The notes under the pieces were generated by a model. The model was not told the DNA's origin and ran no database searches. It was given only the letters and a program-made list of their open reading frames with translations. Below are positions 8,794 to 16,789 of a DNA stretch of 64,000 nt, one piece after another. The stretch comes from Herbaspirillum sp. DW155. GTDB lineage: Bacteria > Pseudomonadota > Gammaproteobacteria > Burkholderiales > Burkholderiaceae_D. The position numbers and the translations under genes were made by a program. The stretch covers positions 3,410,001 through 3,474,000 of the forward strand of contig NZ_AP029028.1 of NCBI RefSeq assembly GCF_037076565.1, in the 5' to 3' direction. The first letter of the stretch is position 1. Each line of letters opens with the position of its first letter.

Positions 8794-10260
8794 ATGCTCA
8801 AAAAACCGACAGCCGCCCAGCACGAGTTAGAGATGGTGACCATCGAGATGCTCGTGCCCAAGGACCATCTGCTGCGCAAGATCGACGCGGCGGTGCATTT
8901 CGAGTTCATCCGCGAGAAGGTGGCGCATCTGTATTGCGCCGACAATGGCCGCCCGGCACTGGACCCGGTGGTACTCTTCAAGCTCTTGTTCATCGGCTAC
9001 CTCTTCGGTATCCGCAGCGAGCGCCAGCTCATCCGCGAGGTCCAGGTCAACGTGGCCTATCGCTGGTTTGCCGGATTCCGTCTGACCGACAAGGTGCCGG
9101 ACTCCTCCACCTTCTCCCAGAACCGGCGCCGCCGCTTCATTGATACCACCGTCTATCAAGAGATCTTCGACGAGATCGTGCGCCAGGCCATTGGACGCGG
9201 CATGGTCGATGGCCGCGTGCTCTACAGCGACAGCACCCACCTCAAGGCCAACGCCAACAAGAACAAGTTCGACTACGTTCAAGTTACCCAGACACCCTCG
9301 GCCTATCTGGCCGAACTGGATGCGGCTGTGGATATCGACCGTGCCGAGCATGGCAAGAAGCCGCTCAAGCGCGACGATGATGATGAGCCGCCCACCAAAG
9401 AGATCAAGGTTAGTCGCACCGATCCCGAGAGCGGCTACATGGTGCGCGACGACAAGCCCAAGGGCTTCTTCTACCTGGATCACCGCACCGTCGATGCCAA
9501 GCATTGCATCATTACCGATACCCATGTCACGCCCGCCTCAGTCCATGACAGTCAACCTTATCTGGCACGCCTGGATCGTCAGCGCCAGACGTTCGGATTT
9601 GATGTACAGGCCGTTGGCCTGGATGCTGGCTATTTCACACCGGCCGTCTGCCAGGGACTGGAGAATCGCGAGATCAGCGGCGTGATGGGCTACCGCACAC
9701 CCAACCACAAGCCGGGGACATTCTTTAAACGGGCGTATGAGTACGATGCTTATCGGGACGAATACATCTGCCCGCAGGGTCAGCCCTTGCACTACAGCAC
9801 CACCAATCGGCAGGGGTATCGGGAATACAAATCCAAGCCTGAACAATGCCGGGGCTGCAAGGTACGCGAGCAATGCACCAATAGCGCCAATGCGGTCAAG
9901 GTGGTGACGCGCCATGTGTGGGAGCGCTCCAAGGAGAAGGTGGATGATCGGCGTCGTACCGAATGGGGCAAGCGCATCTATGCCAGACGCAAGGAAACGG
10001 TAGAACGCAGTTTCGCCGACGCCAAGCAATTGCACGGACATCGCTATGCCCGCATGCGCGGCTTGCGCAAGGTCGCCGAGCAGTGCTTGTTGGCGGCGGC
10101 GGCCCAGAACATGAAGAAGATTGCCCTGCTGGTGGCGCGCTTGCGCGCGCTTTTACCGGGCTTGAACGCCTATGCCAGCGTACAAAAGTGGCTACAGAGA
10201 AAAATGAGCGCCTTGCTTAGCTTCTGCGCCATTGACCATCTGCAAATTACCTGCGCCTGA
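8794..10260 (+). CDS. IS1182-like family DDE transposase (copy 1)
   Basis: A 488-residue transposase. The N-terminal DUF772-type domain (about residues 15-110) contains the PDHLLRKID-like motif. Candidate catalytic residues are D146 in LYSDSTHLKAN, D277 in VGLDAGYF and E404 in ETVERSFADAK, followed by the HG..YARMRGL signature typical of IS1182/IS5-like enzymes. A cysteine cluster (C326, C352, C355, C361) suggests a zinc knuckle in the insertion between the second D and the E. It differs from copy 2 at residues 35 (H/D), 123 (E/D), 165 (T/A), 331 (P/S) and 476 (S/G). The reading frame is intact, so the element may be active. No clear Shine-Dalgarno precedes the ATG at 8794; an alternative ATG is at 8833. 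Confidence 0.93.
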   Translation: MLKKPTAAQHELEMVTIEMLVPKDHLLRKIDAAVHFEFIREKVAHLYCADNGRPALDPVVLFKLLFIGYLFGIRSERQLIREVQVNVAYRWFAGFRLTDKVPDSSTFSQNRRRRFIDTTVYQEIFDEIVRQAIGRGMVDGRVLYSDSTHLKANANKNKFDYVQVTQTPSAYLAELDAAVDIDRAEHGKKPLKRDDDDEPPTKEIKVSRTDPESGYMVRDDKPKGFFYLDHRTVDAKHCIITDTHVTPASVHDSQPYLARLDRQRQTFGFDVQAVGLDAGYFTPAVCQGLENREISGVMGYRTPNHKPGTFFKRAYEYDAYRDEYICPQGQPLHYSTTNRQGYREYKSKPEQCRGCKVREQCTNSANAVKVVTRHVWERSKEKVDDRRRTEWGKRIYARRKETVERSFADAKQLHGHRYARMRGLRKVAEQCLLAAAAQNMKKIALLVARLRALLPGLNAYASVQKWLQRKMSALLSFCAIDHLQITCA

Positions 10261-10293
10261 AAAACAAAACCCCGTGTTCGAAAACACGGGGTT
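10261..10293 (-). terminator. Inward-facing terminator at IS right end (copy 1)
   Basis: On the minus strand an 11-bp stem (AACCCCGTGTT/AACACGGGGTT, 10268-10293) is followed by TTGTTTTT. This would terminate minus-strand transcripts leaving rlmD before they run antisense through the transposase. On the plus strand the same hairpin lacks a good T-run. Confidence 0.65.
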
Positions 10294-10306
10294 CGTCATC
10301 AACCTG

Positions 10307-10329
10307 AGCCGGCATTGCCGGCTTTTTTT
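10307..10329 (+). terminator. Right copy of the duplicated yccA/rlmD terminator hairpin
   Basis: The same GCCGGC-ATT-GCCGGC hairpin as at 8722-8736, here retaining the full T7 tract on the plus strand. It therefore stops plus-strand transcripts leaving the IS before rlmD. For the minus strand (rlmD) its original U-tract partner now lies 1.6 kb away, on the other side of the IS. Confidence 0.8.
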
Positions 10330-10344
10330 CATCCTCGTCCGCTC

Positions 10345-11706
10345 TTATTCCGGCAAGTCGAACACGGCGATGGATTCAACGTGGGCCGTATGCGGGAACA
10401 TGTTCACCACACCGGCATACTTGAGGGCATATCCGCCCAGATGCACCAGCATGCCGGCGTCGCGCGCCAGCGTAGCCGGGTTGCAGGACACATAGACGAT
10501 GCGCTTGGGCTTCAGGTGTTGCTGTTCCGGCGGCAATTCCACCAGCGCCTTGCAGACCTCCATGGCGCCCTCGCGCGGCGGGTCGATCAGCATGCGGTCG
10601 AACTTGCCCAGCGCCACGAAATCCTCAGGCTTGGCTTCGAACAGGTTGCGGCAATAGAAACTGGTCTTGGCATCCACGCCATTGACCTTGGCGTTGTCCA
10701 GCGCGCGTTCCGTCAGGGCCGTGCTGCCCTCAATCCCCACCACCTCGCGCGCCAGCGTGGCGATGGGCAGCGTGAAGTTGCCCAGGCCGCAGAACAGGTC
10801 GGCCACGCGATCGTGCGGCTGCACATCCAGCAAACGTAGTGCACGAGCCACCAGCACGCGGTTGATCTGGTGGTTCACCTGGGTGAAGTCGGTCGGCTTG
10901 AACGGCATGCGGATGCCGAACTCAGGCAAGGTGTATTGCAAGCGCGACTCGGCCGGATAGTAAGGTGCTGCCGTATCCGGGCCCTTGGTCTGCAACCACC
11001 ATTCGATCTTGTGCTCGTCGGCAAAGGTCTTGAGCAGGGACTCATCGGCTGCGCTCAGCGCCTCCATGATGCGCAACACCAGCACCGTGACCTTGTTGCC
11101 GTCATCGCCCTCGCCCACGGCCAGCTCAATCTGCGGCATGCGGTCACGGATCGACAGCGCCGCCACCAGCTCACGCAACGGCACCAGCATGGCCGAGACA
11201 TTGGGCGGCAGAATTTCACAAGTCTTCATATCGGCGATGAAGGATGAGCGCTTTTCGTGGAAGCCCACCAGCACTCCGCCCTTCTTGGCCACGTGGCGCA
11301 CCGAAATACGGGCGCGATAGCGATAACCCCAGGTCGGCCCGTAGATGGGACGCAGCATCACCTCGGCCTTGGTCTTGCCCAGGTGCCAGAGGTTGTCTTC
11401 CAGCACGCGCTGCTTCATGGCGACCTGGGCCGAGGGCTCCAGATGCTGCATGGCGCAGCCGCCGCAGGTGCCGAAATAGTCACATTTGGGCTTCACGCGC
11501 AGCGAAGAATCGCGGTGCAGCGTGGTCATCACGCCGGCTTCCCACTTGGGCTTCTTGCGATAGGACGCAAAACTGACGCGTTCGCCCGGCAGCGCGCCTT
11601 CGACGAAGATGACCTTGCCTTGCGTGCCATCCTCGTTCTCGAGATGACCAACGCCGCGCCCGTCCATGTCGAGCGACTTGATTTCAATGATGATGTCTTG
11701 TTGCAT
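10345..11706 (-). CDS. rlmD: 23S rRNA (uracil-1939-C5)-methyltransferase RlmD
   Basis: RlmD (RumA) makes m5U1939 in 23S rRNA. The 453-residue protein has an N-terminal TRAM domain (about residues 1-62), iron-sulfur cysteines C75, C81 and C84 in [10 protein letters not shown] plus C163, and a C-terminal SAM methyltransferase domain with DLFCGLGNF and the catalytic cysteine in [10 protein letters not shown] start it at the ATG at 11704-11706 (MQQDII...), where homology to TRAM domains begins; the frame is open to 11793 but that extension looks non-coding. It converges with yccA, and the shared terminator now carries the IS. Confidence 0.94.
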   Translation of the reverse strand: MQQDIIIEIKSLDMDGRGVGHLENEDGTQGKVIFVEGALPGERVSFASYRKKPKWEAGVMTTLHRDSSLRVKPKCDYFGTCGGCAMQHLEPSAQVAMKQRVLEDNLWHLGKTKAEVMLRPIYGPTWGYRYRARISVRHVAKKGGVLVGFHEKRSSFIADMKTCEILPPNVSAMLVPLRELVAALSIRDRMPQIELAVGEGDDGNKVTVLVLRIMEALSAADESLLKTFADEHKIEWWLQTKGPDTAAPYYPAESRLQYTLPEFGIRMPFKPTDFTQVNHQINRVLVARALRLLDVQPHDRVADLFCGLGNFTLPIATLAREVVGIEGSTALTERALDNAKVNGVDAKTSFYCRNLFEAKPEDFVALGKFDRMLIDPPREGAMEVCKALVELPPEQQHLKPKRIVYVSCNPATLARDAGMLVHLGGYALKYAGVVNMFPHTAHVESIAVFDLPE

Positions 11707-11848
11707 GAGGGAAACCACAGGGTAGGACCGAAGCCCGCTGCCGAAAACAAAAGCGGTATTGTCCGCGATCCGGGACCGGGAGGGAAGCAGCAAGCGAGTC
11801 CGGGCGTGGCCGGCACGCAGAAAACCGCAGCAGTGGAGGCGCTAAGCC

Positions 11849-12862
11849 CTAGAACAAGGCATCCCGGCTCACGCCACGAGAGGCCAGCAGCCGCTTGAGC
11901 TTGACCAGGGCTTCCTGCTGCACCTGGCGCACACGCTCCCGCGTGATGCCCATTTCGCCGGCCAGTTGCTCCAGCGTCGAGGGATCATCGTTGTCCAGGC
12001 CGAAGCGCCGGGCCACGACGACGCGTTGCTTTTCAGACAAGCTCTTGAGCCATTCGCGGATCAGCAAGGCCATTTCCTGCCCCTCGGCCCGCGTATCGGG
12101 ATGCTCCTCCACGGCACTGGGCAAGAGGTCCATCAGGCTGGCCTGGGGGTCGTTGTCCAGCGGCGTATCCAGCGAGGCGGCATGCTCGGACAGGGCAAGC
12201 ACATCCTGTACCTCCTCGACCGGGCGGCCGACGAGGTGCGCGATGTCTTCCGCGCTGGCGTCTCTTCCGTCACGTTGCTGGGCCTCCAGGTGATACTTTG
12301 CGCGCAATATCTGGTTCAACTCGCGCACCATGTGCACGGGAAGCCGCACGGTACGGGCCTGATTCATGATGGCCCGCTCGATGCTCTGGCGGATCCACCA
12401 GGTGGCGTAGGTGGAGAAGCGGAAACCGCGCTCGGGCTCGAACTTGTCGATGGCGCGCATCAGGCCCAGGTTGCCTTCCTCGATCAGATCCAGCAGGGCC
12501 ACGCCCCGGTTGATGTAGTGCTTGGCGATCGACACCACCAGCCGCAGGTTGTGCTCGATCATCTTCTGGCGCGCGATGAATTCGCCGGCCTTGGCCTGGG
12601 TCGCAAAGTGCAATTCCTCGGCAGCCGTCAGCAGCGGCTTGGCGCCGATCTTGTTGAGATAGTGCTGGGTGGTGTCGGTAGAGAGTTCGGCGGCGAGCAC
12701 CTTCTTGAGCTCGTCCACGCCTTCGGCTGGCGCCGGCTCCTGGGGCTGGTCGGCGGCATCGCCGTCGATCACTTCCGGTTCGTCGATCTCATCAATGGGA
12801 TCGTCCATGTCCTCTTCGCGAGGGTCCTGGTCTGGCAAGTGATCGCGGCGATTGCTTGTCAT
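11849..12862 (-). CDS. rpoS: RNA polymerase sigma factor RpoS (sigma-38)
   Basis: General stress and stationary-phase sigma factor. The 337-residue protein has an acidic N-terminal extension (about residues 1-50), then sigma-70 region 1.2, region 2 ([17 protein letters not shown] for -10 recognition), region 3 and region 4 with the HTH around [15 protein letters not shown]. Its position immediately after nlpD, 3 bp away, is the classic nlpD-rpoS arrangement in which a main rpoS promoter lies inside nlpD. The N-terminal residues Asp/Glu-rich around 15-45 are more extended than in E. coli RpoS (330 aa). Confidence 0.96.
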   Translation of the reverse strand: MTSNRRDHLPDQDPREEDMDDPIDEIDEPEVIDGDAADQPQEPAPAEGVDELKKVLAAELSTDTTQHYLNKIGAKPLLTAAEELHFATQAKAGEFIARQKMIEHNLRLVVSIAKHYINRGVALLDLIEEGNLGLMRAIDKFEPERGFRFSTYATWWIRQSIERAIMNQARTVRLPVHMVRELNQILRAKYHLEAQQRDGRDASAEDIAHLVGRPVEEVQDVLALSEHAASLDTPLDNDPQASLMDLLPSAVEEHPDTRAEGQEMALLIREWLKSLSEKQRVVVARRFGLDNDDPSTLEQLAGEMGITRERVRQVQQEALVKLKRLLASRGVSRDALF

Positions 12863-12865
12863 ACG

Positions 12866-13846
12866 CTAGCGGGGCGGTAAGTATTTTGAAGGATCAACAG
12901 GTTTGCCCTGCTGACGGATCTCGAAGTGCAATTTAACGCTGTCGCTGTCGGATTTGCCCATTTCAGCGATCTTCTGTCCCTTGGTCACACTCTGGCCTTC
13001 CTTGACCAGAATGGTCTTGTTGTGGGCATAGGCCGACAACAGGTTGTTGGTGTGCTTGATGATCACCAGGTTGCCATAGCCGCGAATGCCGCTGCCGGCA
13101 TACATGACCTTGCCCCCGGCGGCCGCCAGCACGGCCTGACCATCCTTGCCGGCGATGTCCACGCCCTTCTTGCCACCGTCAAAGGTGCCCACCACCTTGC
13201 CTTCGGCCGGCCACATCCAGGACACGCCTTCGTCGTCGCTGGCCACGGACTGGCTGGCGGCCGCCGGCTTGTCAGCCGCATGCGGCGCTTCCGGCTTGGC
13301 CGTGGCAGCCGGCGCCGCAGCGGGGGCGACGGCGGGCGCGGCATCGGGTTTTTCCAGTTCAGCCAGAGCGCCTTCGGAGTAGGCACGCTTGTCGCCACGC
13401 GGGCCGGTCTTGTTGCTGCCCGAGGCCATCGGCGCGGCTGCCGGTGCAGCAGCGCCAGGTGCACCCAGCGGCTTGACGTCCAGACCCGCACCCGGCGCGG
13501 CCACCACCGCAGCCGTCTGCGCCGGACCGGCACGATCCGGCGGCGCCACACGCAGCACCTGATCGACCTTGATGTCGTTCGGATTGGTCAGGTTGTTCCA
13601 GGCGACGATATCGCGCCAGTTCTGCCCGACGTCCAGGGCGATGCGATACAGGGTATCGCCCTTCTTGACGGTGTAATAGCCACGTCCCGAGGGAACCGGC
13701 GCGGCCGGCGCGGCAACAGCCTCAGCCGGCTTGGCGGTGCTGGTGGTGCGCTCGACGACGGGCGCCGGCTGCTGATTCGGTGTCGAGCCGCAGGCGGCCA
13801 GCAAACTGACGACACTGCCCAATACAGCCAAACGAATTTTCTTCAT
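12866..13846 (-). CDS. nlpD: NlpD-like LysM/M23 envelope lipoprotein, degenerate peptidase
   Basis: A 326-residue lipoprotein with signal peptide and lipobox LAACG (cysteine near residue 19), a LysM peptidoglycan-binding domain (about residues 56-100, YYTVKKGDTLYRIA), an Ala/Pro-rich linker and a C-terminal LytM/M23 domain (about 215-326). The usual HxxxD and HxH zinc ligands are replaced: KKGVDIAG has Lys where His is expected and KLHFE retains one His. The domain is therefore probably catalytically dead, like E. coli NlpD, which activates the amidase AmiC during division. Adjacency to rpoS and the missing zinc ligands both support NlpD over an active endopeptidase. Confidence 0.93.
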   Translation of the reverse strand: MKKIRLAVLGSVVSLLAACGSTPNQQPAPVVERTTSTAKPAEAVAAPAAPVPSGRGYYTVKKGDTLYRIALDVGQNWRDIVAWNNLTNPNDIKVDQVLRVAPPDRAGPAQTAAVVAAPGAGLDVKPLGAPGAAAPAAAPMASGSNKTGPRGDKRAYSEGALAELEKPDAAPAVAPAAAPAATAKPEAPHAADKPAAASQSVASDDEGVSWMWPAEGKVVGTFDGGKKGVDIAGKDGQAVLAAAGGKVMYAGSGIRGYGNLVIIKHTNNLLSAYAHNKTILVKEGQSVTKGQKIAEMGKSDSDSVKLHFEIRQQGKPVDPSKYLPPR

Positions 13847-14065
13847 GCTCTTACGTTAGATTTTGTACGACGCTAGTTGACACGCAGCCAGCGCCAGAAG
13901 TTCATCAGGGAAATGCGGCCCCCTCGCCTGCCCATCCGCTCTTGTCATCGACCTGCGGCTTGGATGCTTGTGCTTGTTGCCGCCCGTCCCTGTTTCGATG
14001 ATGCGTGGCGGACCTGATATCCACCGGTGCTGCTCGTTTCGTCCTGCACCTGCCGTGTCTTGCGG

Positions 14066-15034
14066 TCACACCGTTCCTGGCTTCAGGGGCACGAAATGGC
14101 ATTGTTCCAACGTGCTACGCCGCCAGTCGCGCTGACCAACCCGTTCAATCAGCTCCAGTACTTGCTGGCGCTCGCCCACGGGGGCCACCAGCCGGCCGCC
14201 GATGGCCAGTTGCTCCAGCAGCGCCTGCGGCACTTCCAGCCCGGCCGCCGCCAGGATGATGCCATCGAAAGGCGCCACCTGCGGCAGGCCAAGCATACCA
14301 TCTCCGTAATGCAAGCGGATGTTTGCCACGCGCAAGGGACGCAGATTGGTCTTGGCCAGTTCATGCAAGGGCTTGATGCGCTCAATGGAATACACCTCGC
14401 CCGCCACCCGCGACAGCACGGCAGCCTGGTAGCCGCAGCCGGTGCCGATCTCCAGCACCCGGTCCAGGCGGCCGCCATGGCGGTTCTGGCGCATCAGTTC
14501 AATCATGCGCGCCACGATGTAGGGCTGCGAAATGGTCTGGTGATGACCGATGGGCAGCGAGGCATCGATATAGGCCTGGCTGGCCAGTCCGGGTTCCACG
14601 AACATGTGGCGCGGCACCGCCTCCAGCGCGGCCAGCACCTTGGCATCGGCCACCCCCTGTTTGGCCACCCGCGCCACCATGGCCTTGCGTACCGCTTCGG
14701 AAGCCAGCGGCGAGGCGTGGTGCGAGGCATTGGTCTGGGTCACCGACATGACGTTCTTGACCGCAGTACGCGGCACCGGAGCAGCGCTCAGCAGCGGCTG
14801 GGCCGAGGCCAGCGGGGCGCGCGGTGCGGCCGGGGGCGGGCGCAGTGCCTGGGCCAGGCCCTGCTGGACCGGTTTCAAAGCTGCGCGCTGCGAGGACTGC
14901 GCCGCCGCGTTCTTGGCCGCCGTCTGGGTGGTGGCCTGGGGACGGCCCGCCGCATCGCGGCCGGCAGCGGCGGTCTTTTTCTTGTCGACCACCGAGGACA
15001 GGCTCAGCGGAAAGCGGCTGGGCTTGTCGCTCAT
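14066..15034 (-). CDS. pcm: Protein-L-isoaspartate O-methyltransferase with long N-terminal extension
   Basis: Pcm methylates L-isoaspartyl residues in damaged proteins to start their repair. The catalytic domain occupies about residues 112-322, with the SAM motif [14 protein letters not shown] and the family's [11 protein letters not shown] segment. The first ~110 residues are low-complexity (Ala, Pro, Gln, Arg, Ser) and absent from the compact 208-residue E. coli enzyme. The start at 15032-15034 overlaps the surE stop as ATGA, which favours this start and translational coupling. The order surE-pcm-nlpD-rpoS matches the enterobacterial cluster. 13847-14065 (nlpD-pcm) holds no supported gene. 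Confidence 0.93.
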   Translation of the reverse strand: MSDKPSRFPLSLSSVVDKKKTAAAGRDAAGRPQATTQTAAKNAAAQSSQRAALKPVQQGLAQALRPPPAAPRAPLASAQPLLSAAPVPRTAVKNVMSVTQTNASHHASPLASEAVRKAMVARVAKQGVADAKVLAALEAVPRHMFVEPGLASQAYIDASLPIGHHQTISQPYIVARMIELMRQNRHGGRLDRVLEIGTGCGYQAAVLSRVAGEVYSIERIKPLHELAKTNLRPLRVANIRLHYGDGMLGLPQVAPFDGIILAAAGLEVPQALLEQLAIGGRLVAPVGERQQVLELIERVGQRDWRRSTLEQCHFVPLKPGTV

Positions 15035-15768
15035 GCAAGCGCTTTCTTGAGATTGTCCAGTTGCGCGGTATGGGTCAGATCGATCTGCAGCGGCGTGATG
15101 GACACGTAGCCATTGGCCGTCGCATGGAAATCGGTACCCTCCCCGCCGTCCTTGGCGGCCCCGGCCGGACCGATCCAGTAAAGGTCGCGGCCATGCGGGT
15201 CGGTCAGCTTGTGCACCGGCTCGGAGACGTGACGCTTGCCCAGGCGGGTAGCGACGCTGCCCTTGATCTGCCCATAGGGCAGATTGGGAATGTTGACGTT
15301 GAGCAGGTAAGGCTTGGGCAGGCTGTCGAAGCGGCGCTCCACGATCTCGCGGGCGATGCGGGCGGCCGCGTCCAGCTCCGCCCAGCCCTTGTGCAATTGG
15401 GAAAACGCAATGGAAGGGATGCCGAACAGAAAGCCCTCGGTGGCCGCCGCCACGGTCCCGGAATAGAGGGTATCGTCACCCATGTTCTGGCCCTGATTGA
15501 TGCCGGAGACGATCAGGTCGGGCCGTTCCTTGAGCAGGCCGGTCAATGCCACATGGACACAATCGGAGGGCGTGCCATTGAGGTAGTAGAAGCCGTTGGC
15601 GGCTTGCTCCACCCACAGCGGACGATCCAGCGTCAGGGAATTGGAGCTGCCCGAGCGGTTGCTGTCGGGCGCCACCACGGTGATGTCGGCGATGGGTGCG
15701 AGTGCCTCGGCCAGGGCATTGATGCCGGGCGCAAGGTAGCCGTCGTCGTTGCTGATGAGGATTTTCAT
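15031..15768 (-). CDS. surE: 5'/3'-nucleotidase SurE
   Basis: Metal-dependent nucleotidase and exopolyphosphatase linked to stationary-phase survival. The 245-residue protein starts [11 protein letters not shown], with the metal-binding pair D8-D9, then [11 protein letters not shown] and [18 protein letters not shown], which holds the conserved Asn. I use the ATG at 15766-15768, which gives the canonical N-terminus; the frame opens 17 codons further upstream without family support. The stop overlaps the pcm start by 4 bp. Together with pcm, nlpD and rpoS it forms a stress-survival cluster on one strand. Confidence 0.96.
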   Translation of the reverse strand: MKILISNDDGYLAPGINALAEALAPIADITVVAPDSNRSGSSNSLTLDRPLWVEQAANGFYYLNGTPSDCVHVALTGLLKERPDLIVSGINQGQNMGDDTLYSGTVAAATEGFLFGIPSIAFSQLHKGWAELDAAARIAREIVERRFDSLPKPYLLNVNIPNLPYGQIKGSVATRLGKRHVSEPVHKLTDPHGRDLYWIGPAGAAKDGGEGTDFHATANGYVSITPLQIDLTHTAQLDNLKKALA

Positions 15769-15840
15769 GGGCTGAATTTTAACCGAAGCCGGACCTTGGA
15801 CAGCCCCTCCGCCAGACATTATCCTGCCCTGCTGTGCCGC

Positions 15841-16788
15841 CTATTCCTGCAGCGTCAGTTCCTGGTAGACATAGGCAGACAGCACCAGCTTGTCGCGCAC
15901 GGTCAGTTGGCCGAATTCCACGCCGTACTGATGAAAATCCGCCTCGCCCAGCGACTTCACCGCCCGCAGCACCACCGGCAGCTCCAGCGGCAATTGCTGG
16001 TCTGCCACCGAGGCCACGAAGCGCAGCTTGCCGGTCACGCCCTTGCTGGCCGCGACCTTGCCCGACAGCGAGGTCGCTACCAGCGAGGCACCGGCCAGGC
16101 TCAGGTCGATCACGCTGGCCGCCAGTGGGGAGGCACCATCGACCGCCAGGTAGCCTTCGGCACCCACGGGCACGCGGGTGGCCTGGCGAATCACGGTGGA
16201 ACGCACTTCCTTGGGTTGGGAAAGATGCAGGTAGACGAAGGGCGTCTGCTGGTACTTCAGCAATTGCGCGGCGAAAGCATAGGCACGTCGGCCGGTCAGG
16301 GCGCGCACCACGAAAGTCTGGCCCTCGCGCACGAACAGTTGCTTGCCCTCCTTTTGCGGCGCCGTGACCAGGATGCTGCGGTTGGGCAGACAGCCCACCA
16401 GCGAGACTGCATAGCGCTGGCTGGCATCATCGGCAAATTGCAGCCAGACGGTATCGCCGATCCGCCAGCGCACCTCGTCCAGCGCAATCACGCTTTCCTG
16501 GCCGCGCACGGCGGCGGCACGCTTCGCGGGCTTCTTGCCGCCATGTTTCTTGCGCAGCACGTCACGTGCCTGCGGCAAGGGGACCGATTCGGTATCGGGC
16601 TCGGCAATCCAGCGGGCATTGCGGTAAAGACCGTTCTCGATCAGGCCGGCCAGCTGATCCGGCGTATCGATGCGGGTACCACGCGCCAGCAGCAGCTTTC
16701 CGCCCTCGTTGTAGATCGGCCAGGGCGCGGGCCGGCCCAGGCTCAGTTCAGAGGCGCGCACCGGCACCAGAGACGTATGATCGGCCAT
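15841..16788 (-). CDS. PilZ-domain protein, possible YcgR/FlgZ-like flagellar brake
   Basis: A 315-residue protein with a C-terminal PilZ domain that should bind cyclic-di-GMP: RQATR (RxxxR, residues 191-195) and DLSLAG (DxSxxG, residues 218-223) are both intact. The middle part (about residues 95-190) reads like the YcgR-type N-terminal beta domain. The first 65 residues resemble the leader seen in other bacterial c-di-GMP receptors (GGKLLLARGTRI). The ATG at 16786-16788 follows GGAGGG, and only 1 nt separates it from the dinG stop, so translation is probably coupled. Its target is not shown by the sequence; motility control is inferred from the family. Confidence 0.82.
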   Translation of the reverse strand: MADHTSLVPVRASELSLGRPAPWPIYNEGGKLLLARGTRIDTPDQLAGLIENGLYRNARWIAEPDTESVPLPQARDVLRKKHGGKKPAKRAAAVRGQESVIALDEVRWRIGDTVWLQFADDASQRYAVSLVGCLPNRSILVTAPQKEGKQLFVREGQTFVVRALTGRRAYAFAAQLLKYQQTPFVYLHLSQPKEVRSTVIRQATRVPVGAEGYLAVDGASPLAASVIDLSLAGASLVATSLSGKVAASKGVTGKLRFVASVADQQLPLELPVVLRAVKSLGEADFHQYGVEFGQLTVRDKLVLSAYVYQELTLQE

Positions 16789-16789
16789 C

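Larger units (their letters stand above)
8741..10306 (+). mobile_element. IS1182-like insertion sequence, copy 1 (1566 bp)
   Basis: Complete element bounded by imperfect terminal inverted repeats: CAGATTGATGAC on the left, and GTCATCAACCTG on the right, which reads CAGGTTGATGAC on the other strand (11 of 12 match). It is flanked by a 20-bp direct repeat comprising a whole terminator hairpin (8721-8740 and 10307-10326). Just inside each end is a strong hairpin: 8751-8780 (13-bp stem, GAGA loop) and 10268-10293 (11-bp stem, CGAA loop). One transposase gene fills the middle. The boundary could shift by 1 bp, since T precedes and A follows in both copies. A near-identical copy lies at 39978-41543 in the same orientation. 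Confidence 0.93.

Noticed and set aside
8827..10041. Open frames opposite the IS1182-like transposase (also at 40064-41278)
   Set aside because: Antisense to the transposase and identical in position in both copies because the copies are near identical, not because of selection.
13905..14102. A 65-codon frame between nlpD and pcm
   Set aside because: No ribosome binding site, no family resemblance and it overlaps the pcm 3' end.
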